64,000 nucleotides of DNA. Source: Cervus elaphus (taxonomy: Eukaryota; Chordata; Mammalia; Artiodactyla; Cervidae). The notes under the pieces are model-generated. The model was not told the origin of the DNA. It did not search any database and worked only from the letters and a program-made list of their open reading frames with translations. Of this stretch, positions 12,301 to 24,300 are shown piece by piece. Both the position numbers and the translations under genes were made by a program. The stretch is from positions 61,983,001-62,047,000 of the forward strand of contig NC_057829.1 of assembly GCF_910594005.1 (NCBI RefSeq), given 5' to 3'. The number at the start of each line of letters is the position of its first letter. The stretch's first letter is position 1.

Positions 12301-15300
12301 AAGTTAATGTGCAAAAAATAATACATAATTAGACAGGCAAATTCTAAAAAAGAGTAATGAGGGAGGAAAGGCGGTTCTTCCAGACAGTAAAAGATTTTTA
12401 TAAATCAATTTTACAATAATTAAAGTACTGTATACTTCTGAATATACTTTATATTCTCCATAATAAAAGTACAAACAAAAAATAACAGTGTAGTATGAGT
12501 GGAAAAGACCCTGATGCTGGGAAAGATTGAGGGCGGGAGAAGAAGGGGATGACAGAGGATGAGATGGCTGGATGGCATCACCAACTCGATGGACATGGGT
12601 TTGGGTAGACTCCGGGAGTTGGTGATGGACAGGGAGGCCTGGCGTGCTGTGGTTCATGGGGTTGCAAAGAGTTGGACACAACTGAGTGACTGAACTCACC
12701 TGAGTATGAATTTATAGTCAAGGAAATCAATGGTACAAAAATGGAACAGAAAATCCAGAAAGAGACACAAATACATGAGAATATGATTTTAAAAATCATT
12801 ATTTCAATTAAAGAAGAACGGAGACTACTCAATAAATGATGTTGCAATGATTGGATATTTGGGGAAAAAGAACAAAAACAAAAAACCAATGGCTCTGAAT
12901 TTTTCACCAAAGTAAATTTCAAATGGATTAAAGAAAAAAACAGGAGAACATTTCTGAGTATAATATAAAGTTCTACTTTAACCATAATAGAAAAGATTAA
13001 TTAAAATTAGCTACATTAAAAAAAAAACACCTGAAAAAAAAAAAAAACCTGGATTTTCAGCAAGGCAAGAAAAAAATTGTAAGACAAACTAGGAAAAAAT
13101 ATATGCAACTCTTATAACAAAAGGCTATTTTACCAATATAAAAAGAGCTTCTACAAATCAATGAGAAAAAGACCAACAACCAACTTAAAAATGGGCAAGA
13201 CAGGAAGATGCTCAACCATATTAAAAACAGGAAGGCAAACAGACTAGCAAAGATCAAACATTTTGTATAACTCTTATGTTTGGTGATGGTAGGCAGAAAT
13301 AAGGCACTCAAACACTGTAGGTGCCATATAAGTTGGTACAGCCTTTTTATAGAGGGCATTTTTTTTTCTTGGCCCATCCACTTGGCATAAGGGATCTTAA
13401 TGCCCTGAGCAAGGTTTGAACTTGCGCCCCCTGCTTTGGAAGCACAGAGTCTTAACCACTGGACCACCAGTGAAGTCCCTAGGAAGAGCAATTTGAGAGT
13501 ATCTTTTAAGTTACAAATGTATCAATATATATGCTTTAACCCAGGGAATCTTCTCAAAATTTACCCTATGTACTTTTAAAAGTGCAAAATAATGCATGTA
13601 AAAATTTTCTCTTCAGAGTAGTTTATAATAGCAAATGACTGTAAATAACAAATGGCCATCAATGATAAGAAACCAATTAAATTAGTTATAGTACACCCAT
13701 ACAATGGAATTCTCTATAGGTAACTTAGGGAAAGAAATTGAAAAAAGGCTGAGAAATCTGTATGTTTACACTAATAATGGAACAAGATTTAAAAGCAGAA
13801 CATCAATTCAGTTCAGTCACTCAGTCCTGTCCGATTCTTTGTGACCCCATGAATCGCAGCACCTCAGGTCTCCCTATCTGTCACCAACTCCCGGAGCTCA
13901 CTCAAATTCATGTCCATTAAAGTCGGTGATGCCATCCAGCCATCTCATCCTCTGTTGTCCCCTTCTCCTCCTGCCCCCAACCCCTCCCAGCATCACTGGA
14001 CTTTTCCAATGAGTCAACTCTTTGCATGAGGGGGCCAAAGTATTGGAGTTTCAGCTTCAACATCAGTCCTTCCAATGAACATCCAGGACTGATCTCCTTT
14101 AGGATGGACTGGTTGGATCTCCTTGCAGTCCAAGGGACTCGCAAGAGTCTTCTCCAACACCACAGTTCAAAAACATCAATTTTTTGGTGCTCAGCTTTCT
14201 TCACAGTCCAACTCTCACATCCACACATGACCACTGGAAAAACCATAGCCTTGACTAGATGGATCTTTGTTGGCAAAGTAATGTCTCTACTTTTTAATAT
14301 GCTGTCTAGGTTGGTCATAACTTTCCTTCCAAGGAGTAAGCATCTTTTAATTTCATGGCTGCAATCACCATCTGCAGTGATTTTGGAACCCAAAAAAATA
14401 AAGTCAGCCACTGTTTCCACTGTTTCCCCATCTATTTGCTATGAAGTGATGGGACTGAATGCCATCATCTTAGTTTTCTGAATGTTGAGTTTTAAGCCAA
14501 CTTTTTCACTCTCCTCTTTCCCTTTCATCAAGAGGTTCTTTAGTTCTTCTTCACTTTCTGCCATAAGGGTGGTGTCATTTGCATATCTGAGGTTATTGAT
14601 ATTTCTCCCAGCAATCTTGATTCCAGCTTGTGCTTCCTCCAGCCCAGCGTTTCTCATGATGTACTCTGCATTTAAGTTAAATAAGCAGGTTGACAATATA
14701 CAGCCTTGACTACTCCTTTTCCTATTTGGAACCAGTCTGTTGTTCCATGTCCAGTTCAAACTGTTGCTTCCTGACCTGCATACAGGTTTCTCAAGAGGCA
14801 GGTCAGGTGGTCTGGTATTCCCATCTCTTTCAGAATTTTCCACAGTTGATTGTGATTCACACAGTCGAAGGCTTTGGCATAGTCAATAAAGCAGAAATAG
14901 ATGTTTTTCTGGAACTCTCTTGCTTTTTCGATGATCCAGCGGATGTTGGCAATTTGATCTCTGGTTCCTCTGCCTTTTCTAAAACCAGCTTGAACATCTG
15001 GAAGTTCACGGTTCACGGATTGCTGAAGCCTGGCTTGGAGAATTTTGAGCATTACTTTACTAGTGTGTGAGATGAGTGCAATTGGGCAGTAGTTTGAGCA
15101 TTCTTTGGGATTGGAATGAAAACTGACCTTTTCCAGTCCTGTGGCCACTGCTGAGTTCTCCAAATTTGCTGGCATACTGAGTGCAGCAGTTTCACAGCAT
15201 CATCTTTCAGGATCTGAAATAACTCAACTGGAATTCCATCACCTCCACTAGCTTTGTTCGTAGTGATGCTTTCTAGGGTCCATTTGACTTCACACTCCAG

Positions 15301-18300
15301 GATGTCTGGCTCTAGGTGAGTGATCACACCATTGTGATTATCTGGGTCGTGAAGATCTTTTTTGTACAGTTTCTGTGTGTTTTTGCCACCTCTTCCTAAT
15401 GTCTTCTGCTTCTGTTAGGTCCATACGATTTCTGTCCTTTATCAAGCCCATCCTTGCATGAAATGTTTCCTTGGTATCTCTAATTTTCTGAAGAGATCTC
15501 TAGTCTTTCCCATTCTGTTGTTTTCCTCTATTTCTTTGCATTGATGACTGAGGAAGGCTTTCTTATCTCTCCTTGCTATTCTTTGGAACTTTGGAATTCT
15601 TTGTACATAAATAGTATTAATATAGAGTATGTGCATAGCATTGTTTTTAAAGGGAGGGGGAATTATTTCTATTTGTATTTATTTATATTTTTATCTCTAG
15701 AAGAAAAAAGGATTGCCTCCAGGGAAGGAGACTGACAGCTAGGGGAATGAGAGTGTGTGTGTTCAGTCACTAAGTCCTGTACAACTCTTTATGAACCCAT
15801 AGTCTACAGCACGCCAGGATTCCCTGTCCTTCACAATCTCCCAGAGTTTGCTCAAATTCATTTCCATTGAGTCAGTGATGCTATCTAACCATCTCATCCT
15901 CTGACATCCCCTTTTCCTTTTGCCTTCAATCTTTCCCAGCATCAGGGTCTTTTCCAGTGAATAAACTCTTTGCATCAGGTGGCTGAAGTACTGGAGCTTC
16001 AGCTTCAGCATCAGTCCTTCCAATGAATATTCAAGGTTGATTTCCTTTAGGATTGACTGATTTGATCTGCTTGCAATCCAATGGGGTTGAGAGGTAGACT
16101 TAAAAAAAGGTTTTACTTTGGAATAATTTTAGGTTTAAAGAAAAAAGGTTGTAAAGGTAGTACAGAGTTCCTATATACTCCTTGCCCAGTTTCCCTGAAT
16201 GTTCACATCTTACACAGCACATTTGTCAAAACTAAGAGAGATGATTTTGAACTGTGGTGTTGGAGAAGACTCTTGCGAGTCCCTTGGACTGCAAGGAGAT
16301 CCAACCAGTCCATCCTAAAGGAGATCAGTCCTGGGTGTTCATTGGAAGGACTGATGCTGAAGCTGAAACTCCAATACTTTGGCCCCCTCATGCGAAGAGT
16401 TGACTCATTGGAAAAGACCCTGATGCTGGGAGGGACTAGGGGCAGGAGAAGGGGACGACAGAGGATGAGATAGCTGGACGGCATCACCGACTCAATGGAC
16501 ATGAGTTTGAGTAAACTCCGGGAGTTGGTGATGGACAGGGAGGCCTGGCGTGCTGCGATTTATGGGGTTGCAAAGAGTCGGACACGACTGAGCGACTGAA
16601 CTGAACTGAACTAAAGAGAGGTGAGCATTTGTATATTACTTTTAACTAAACTCTAGACTTTATCAGATTTTACCAATTTTTCCACCAATGTAATTTTTCT
16701 GTTTCAGGATCCAATTAAGGATATCACATTGCAACTAGCCATAATGAATCCCTCAATCTTCCTTGTTTTTCATGACTTTGGTATTTTAAAAAAGTATCAA
16801 TATTTTCATAAAGTGTCGTTTGATGATTTTTTTTTTTCATGTTTTTCTCATGTTTATCCTGGGGTTATGGATTTGGGGTAAGAATAATAGCATAGAGGTA
16901 AAGTGCCTTTCTCATCACATCCTTTCACAGGTACAATATATCAACACGACTTATCACTGGTGATTTTAACTCTGACCACTTGGTTAAGGTAGTGCCAGCA
17001 GGTCTCTGCGCCACGCAAACAGTTATCATTTTTCCTTTTCCCGATTCTTTCCTTTGGAAGGAGTCACTAAGTCCAGAGTCCACACTTAGTGTTAGGACAA
17101 AGGGGAGATTAAGCTCCATTTCTTAGAAGGAGGAGTATTTATCTATGTTATTTGGAGTTATTCTAAGGAAGATTCACCTCTTCCCTTCATTTATTTAGTT
17201 ATTTATATCAGCATAGGCTCATGCATATTTTATGCCTTGGGTTATAATCCAATACTAGGCTATTTTGTTGCTCAATTTTCTATCTTTAGCCATCAGGAGT
17301 TTTTTTACACTGGTTGGCACCAGCGTCCCTTTGACATACCCTATCCTTTTATTTTCTTAAAGTGCTTTCTTACCTTTTGGCACTACAAAATACTAAAGGT
17401 TCATGTTGTAATTTCCCTGCCCCAACCCTTGAATCAGCCTTTGCCCCAAGAAGTCCTGGCTCCTTTTACTGGAGAATGGTATTAAAAACCAAGATATGGA
17501 AGTAGCTGTACTCATTGCTATTGTGATATCACTGCTTTTAGGCCCTCCTCGGCAGAGAGAGCTGGGAAATATATGTACGTATTCTAACTTACGTGTATAC
17601 ACATATTATCATTATTTCTGTACCTATCCATATATATCAAACTAAATAGAAGATTATATTAGAGTCTCCACTCTAATATAGTACCCCAGGGTCCATTCTA
17701 GCCTTCCCCCTTGCTTATTTATAATTTGTTTCTTGGACAGTGAGAAACTTGGTTCCCATTATCTACCATTTTTTATTCTTTTCAACCCTAGTGTAGCTAT
17801 AAATTACTTTTGGAATTGTCAACCTCTGTGAGAAACAAATTCATAAACAGAGCACAGTATTTATGGACAGTTTTGCCTTCAGCCTGAAATAGTTTCCAGA
17901 CAAAATATTGTTTTTCGAACACATCAGCTTGCCCTTCATGCCCCCTTTCAGTTCAGTTCAGTCGCTAAGTCGTGTCCGACTCTTTGTGACCCCATGAACC
18001 GCAGCACGCCAGGCCTCCCTGTCCATCACCATCTCCCAGAGTCCACCCAAACCCATGTCCATTGAGTCGGTGATGCCATCCAACCATCTCATCTCCTGTC
18101 GTCCCCTTCTCCTCTTGCCCTCAATCCTTCCCAGCATCAGGGTCTTTTCAGAGGAGTCAGCTCTTCGCATGAGGTAGCCAAAATATTGGGAGTTTCAGCT
18201 TCAGCATCAGTCCTTCCAATGAACACCCAGGACTGATCTCCTTTAGGATGGACTGGTTGGATCTCCTTGCAGTCCAAAGGACTCTCAAGAGCCTTCTCCA

Positions 18301-21300
18301 ACACCACAGTTCAGAAGCATCCAATTCTTCGGTTCTCAGCTTTCTTTATAGTCCAACTTTCATATCCACACATGACTACTACATAGCCTTGACTATATGG
18401 ACCTTTGTTGACAAAGTAATGTCTCTGCTTTGTAATATGCTGTCTAGGTTGGTCATAACTTTCCTTCCAAGGAGTAAGCTGGAATCAAGACTGCCGGGAG
18501 AAATACCAATAACCTCAGATATGCAGATGACACCACTCTTATGGCAGAAAGAGAAGAAGAACTAAAGAGCCTCTTTATGAAAGTGAAAGAGGACAGTGAA
18601 AACCTTGGCTTAAAGCTCAACATTCATAAAACTAGGATTATGGCATCTGGTCCTATCACTTCATGGCAAATAGATGGGGAAACAGTGGAAACAGTGACAA
18701 ACTTTATTTTTTTGGGCTCCAAAATCACTGCAGATGGTGACTGCAGCCATGAAATTAAAAGACACTTGAGGGGGTGGGCAAAAAAAAAAAAAAAAAAAAG
18801 ACACTTGCTCCTTGGAATAAAAATTATGACCAACCTAGACAGCAAATTAAAAAGCAGAGACATTACTTTGCCAACAAAGGTCCGTCTAATCAAAGCTATG
18901 GTTTTTCCAGTAGTCATGTATGGATGTGAGAGCTGGACTGTAAAGAAAGTTGAGCACCGAAAAACTGATGCTTTTGAACTGTGGTGTTGAAGAACTCTTG
19001 AGAGTCCCTTGGGCTGCAAGGAAATCCAACCAGTCCATCCTAAAGGAGATCAGTCCTGGGTGTTCATTGGAAGGGCCAATGTTGAAACTGAAACTCTAAT
19101 ATGGCCACCTAATGCAAAAAACTGACTTATTTGAAAAGATCCTAATGCTAGGAAAGATTGAAGGTGGGAGGAGAAGGGGACGACAGAAGATGAGATGGTT
19201 GGATGGCATCACAGACTCAATGGACATGAGTCTGAGTAAACTCCAGGAGTTGGTGATGGGCAGCGAAGCCTGGCGTGCTGCAGTCCATGGGGTCACAGAG
19301 TCAGACATGACTGAGCGACTGAACTGAACTGAGTAATATAGTTAATTCATCTGCCTGGGATGAAAGGAAGACTTCTCACTGTGGGTCTTTTTGCACCTTT
19401 TGAATGTTGTACCATGTGAATATATTACGTGAGTATATTTTTGAAAAAGCAAGTTTAACAGCACAATGGTAATTCACTTAGATCTAACAGAATTATCATA
19501 GGAGAAATTTTCAAAGGAGCAACTAAGAGTGAAAGGTTAGCAATCTTCTAAGCGTTTGATTAATGTAGAGGAGTTTTAGCTCAATAAGGTGTGGCAATCA
19601 GGCAATTACTTCCACAGTCTGTTCTGGGTCCTCAACCTACGTACCTTTAAACACAAGACCTAATTAGTCAGCTCTCGCCAAGACCAGACTTTGGCTAAGT
19701 GAAGAACAGGCTTGAGAAAACTAAACTCCAGTTCCCCTTAAGTCTGTGGTCTCTGAACAATAGCTGTGAGCTGAGCTGGGCAGAGGCGTAATCTGGTACT
19801 AGAGTAAGAAGCCCAATCTGACTGAGGAAGAGAGTGCTCTAGTTGGGATTCACAGCTCGTGACTGGCACCAATTTAGACATCAGGCACTCTTAGCCTTAC
19901 TCGTGCCAGGATGTGGAAGGCCCAGCTGCTGCCCCTGCTCCTGAAAAAGAGCCAAGGGAAAAAAATCTGCAAGCAGTGGGGTGGGGGAAGATCAGCAGCT
20001 AGACTAACAGGACAAACTAAGGCACTGAGAGTTAGGTTCTACACCCCATCCTGTAATGGCAATACTTAAGAGACAGACCCATTCCCAGGTTACAAATTAC
20101 TGTACCACTTGGGAGGGTGGAAAAGGGTACTTTTCTGGAATCTCCTGGACAGAACCCAGGAAACTGCTGAAAAACCCATCTAAAAACAAATTTCAGTAGC
20201 AGCCACAAGGGTGTTAGCATACAGGAAGCCACAGGGGACTGATAACTGTTACTAGCAAAGAATATCACTGAACTGAAGCACTCTTTTTCAGCAATACCAT
20301 CACAGCCCACTGTGGATGCTCGGCTAGAGTCTCTCTTTGGAAATACCTCAAATGCTATAGGACAAAGACTTGACTACTAGGCCCCATTCAGTCACCTCTA
20401 ATTTTTTCATTAAAAAATATTGAGGTAAACTTTATATACAGTGAAATGTATAATTTGATTAGTTTTAACAAGAGTATACCTAGAGTAACCAACACCCAAA
20501 CCAAGACACAGAATATTTCCATCACCAGATAGAGTTCCCCTCGTGCTCCCTATAGTCAATCTCACTCCTACAGCCGGCCTCAAATTTTATAAATGAAAAA
20601 GACTTCTTCAGCATTCAGTATATATTATTACAAAACTGGCTGCTTTGTATTAATAATTACAAAGAAACATCCATTTGCATGTGATTTCTTGAATCCCAGT
20701 ATATGGGCAAATTCTCCTAGCACAGCCCTTCAGTCTTCATCCTTTCACAAAGATTTCATCTTGAATTAATGCAGCACCAACATAAAAGAGAAGTACAAAA
20801 GTCATATAAAATTAGGAAAAAAATGGGGACTTCCCTGGTAGTCCAGTGGTTAAGACTCTGAGTCTCCATGATAGGGGTAACGGGTTTGATCCCTGGTCTG
20901 AGAACCTAAGATCCCACATGCCATGTGGTACAGCCCAAAGGAAAAAAAAAAAAAAAGGAAAAAAATGAAGAGACAGTAAAGCTGTTGCAACACTAAATAA
21001 TAGTAAGAAAAATGCAAGTAAGGTGGCAAAAAACTAGAATCAGTATTTTGAGGATGTTTCCAAAAAGATGACTAAAATTAACATTTTATTCTAGTTTTGT
21101 TGAGCCTATGTTAGAAATGTCTTTCAAAGTTTCATCTTTTTTTCCTTTTCATCCCTATGACCAGGCTATCAGGGACAGCTGTCAAAATAGCCTTCCACTT
21201 TTTAGTGGAATGAAAATGTTCTGGAATTTTTAGGGAGTGCTGATAGCTGTGGAACATTGTGAATATACTAAGCCACTTATTTCTTAAAATGGTTAGTGTG

Positions 21301-24300
21301 AATTTTATCTATCTCATTTTTATCTCACTTTTTACAGTGAATTTTATCTATCTCACTTTTTAAAAAGCCTTCTGCTCCATCCCTAATCTATCTAAAATGC
21401 ACAATTAATTATCTGTTCACCATTCTCCATTTGCTCCTCACTGCCTGAGACCTGACTCCTTGGCTTGCTGTCATTCATGATTTAGCCCTCAATCTCCTCC
21501 AGCCTCACCTTTCATCATAGTTCCTATCATTCAGTCACATGAGTTCTCAACATGAGCAGCTCTTCCATATCCTCAGGCCTGGAGACATGCTCCCTTGGTT
21601 TGGAATGCCTCTTTTTTGCCCTTGTCAGTCTGAGGAACTCTAACTCTTCAAGATCCAGCTCAAATTGCAACTCTTCCTATGAAGGCTTCCTTGATTTCCC
21701 AAACAAAATTACTCCCTTTTACATGTTCCTTTAACCATTCTTTAAAAGATTATCATTTATGTTTGTTTTCATTTATTCATTCAATATTTATTGAAATCTA
21801 TTATAAATCAACTAACATGTCAGGACTGGAGAAAGAAATATAGATAGGGAGCTTTTAAGGAACCCAGTTTTGGGGGACAGAAAGACATTTAAAACAATTA
21901 AAAAACAACTAGTTCAGTGTTACTATAGTGATACAAACAGAGACTGGGATAACATAGGAAAGGAGTTAAATTCTTAAGTGTATACTAGAGTAGGAGCCAT
22001 TCCCTTCTCCAGGGGATCTTCCCAACCCAGAGACTGAACCCAGGTCTTTTGCATTCCTGACAGATTCTTTGCCATCTGAGCCACCAGGGAAGCCCATGTG
22101 GGACGATCTATTACTAACTTTATTTATCTTTAAACTTTCTTTTAAATGTAATTTTATTTATCTGGCTGTGCTGTGTCTTCATTGCTACATGAGCTTTTCT
22201 CTAGCTGCAGAGAGCGGTCGGCTACTCTCCTGTTGCACTGCATGAGCTTCTCATTGCGGTGGCCTCTCCTGTTGTGGGTTTCCCTGGTGGCTCAGACGGT
22301 AAAGAATCTGCTTGCAACGCAGGAGGCCCAGGTTCATACCTGGGTAGGGAAGATCCCCTGAAGAAGCAAATGGCAACCCATTGCAGTATTCTCATCTAGA
22401 GAATCCCACGGACAGAAGAGCCTGGCAGGCTACAGTCCATTGGGTCGCAAAGAGCTGGATACAACAGCGACTAACACTCTTGTTGTGTAACACAGGATCT
22501 AGGGCACGCAGGATTCAGTAGTTGTGGTCCCTGGGCTCTGGAGGACAGGCTCAATAGCTCTGGTGCATGGGCTTAGTTGCTCCATGGCATGTGGGGTCTT
22601 CCAGGACCAGGGATGGAACCCCTCATTACTAACTTCAAGTGATTAGTTCTTCCAAATGAAAAACACCTGAATACCTGGAAGTTAGTTATGCACTTGAACT
22701 CCAGGGATGAAAGAAGCTAATAAAAAGTTAACTTTCCCAACAGCAGTCTCACAGGCATAAGGAAAAATAAATGTAAGTTTCTCTCCCTATTTAGGTAGAT
22801 CTAAGTTTTTCCAATGTGTTCAAGATTTGTTCTCTAAAAATGAACCTACTAGCACCTGCTAACTACCCACTCTTTCCTTAGTGGGGCACCAGTTCATGTG
22901 GGGCACTGAGGAGTCGTCAAAGGAGTATTTCCATGAGCAATGACACAGAATGCACAATCACACTTCTGTCTGATGGAGTCGCAGCCTCTTGAGTAGCAGC
23001 CAAGCGGGCAGGGGGGAGGATGTGAAGGAACAGGAGAGAAATCCCAGCCGGTACTCAGTTCCAATCAAGTTCTCAAAATTCCCTTTCTGCTGAGGATGCC
23101 ACACTTTTCTCAGAACTATATTTATTTTTCTTTAACAGCCTTCTGATTTCAAGAATAGTGGTCTCCTCATGGAATCACAAATGTGGGAATATACAATGAA
23201 GACTAAAATGAAGGCAAATCCAAATAAGAGGAAGAAATTTTATATCCATCACCTGTAAGGCCAACGTGTTCAAAATCTCCTTTCCCAATTTTTGGACAAA
23301 GTACTTTTCTTTTGCTCATCCTCAGGCTCAAATTCTTGAGGTCATCTTAAGAGTCCTCTCTTACCCCCAAGCCCTGTAACTAGTTAGGCCTCAAATTCCA
23401 TAAATACTTCCTTCAACATCTCTTATTCATTTATTCATCTCTTATACTACCTACTTAGGCTAGTCTCCAGGGGACTCTACAGTAGGGTATGATATGGAGA
23501 CGTTTACAGAAGTAGCTACTAAAGTCAGGTAAAAAGTATGACTGGTTGAGAAATAAGTTCCACAAAGATTCTAGTGTGAGATGATGTCTGCCTAGAGAAT
23601 CAGGAGACACTTGGGGGCAGGCACTGAGCACTCAAACTGGGCCTTTAATCCCAGGTCTAACTTGAATTAGATGGAGCTAGTGGAGGGATCTGGGAAGAAA
23701 GGTACTCAGGGGAACAGCAAATCAAGGTGGCTGCCTGGAACTAAAGATCCAGGAGGGGAGTGGCAGCCACTGAATGCCTGGCTGAGAAGTCTTTAACCCT
23801 TAGGCTGCCAAGTCATTTCTCTTCCATCATTTGTACCCTCTGCATCTGACACCTACTTTCATCAGGAACTCAAATGCAAAATAAAGTTGGTGGTAACTAC
23901 CTTTGTGATCACAGGGTGTTCCTTCTGCAGTTACAATTTGTAGGAGGCGCTGCTGCTATGAGTGGCTGAATAGAAAGTTGGTCCCCTTCAGCAATCACAA
24001 AGCTTGACTTAGGCTGGAGGATTAGAAAGCATATCTTATTCTGGGGATGCTTCAAAACTCTGTCACCCTTCAACAACTCTAACTAAAGCTGTGATATAAG
24101 ATTAAGAATACCAACTTAATCCTTCTCAAATTCACCTTCACTATATGACTCCCTTGCTCAAGGATCTACACTGACTCCAATTATGTACAATAGGTCATTC
24201 AAATCCCTCTGCTTAGAATCCAAGGTTAGGCATCATTCAACCCCACCAAACCTTTTCAACCTTATCTATTATTACTCCTCTGTTAGTTATCTGTTATTAC

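Noticed and set aside
13012..13053. A run with partial CCTG duplication, a possible sixth poly(A)-only insertion
   Set aside because: The flanking match is only about 4-5 bases beyond A residues, too short to separate from chance in an A-rich L1 remnant.
13917..19327. Reverse-transcriptase-like proteins as possible domesticated genes
   Set aside because: They are fragments of separate BovB copies with frameshifts, stops and truncations. No intact or selected frame is visible.
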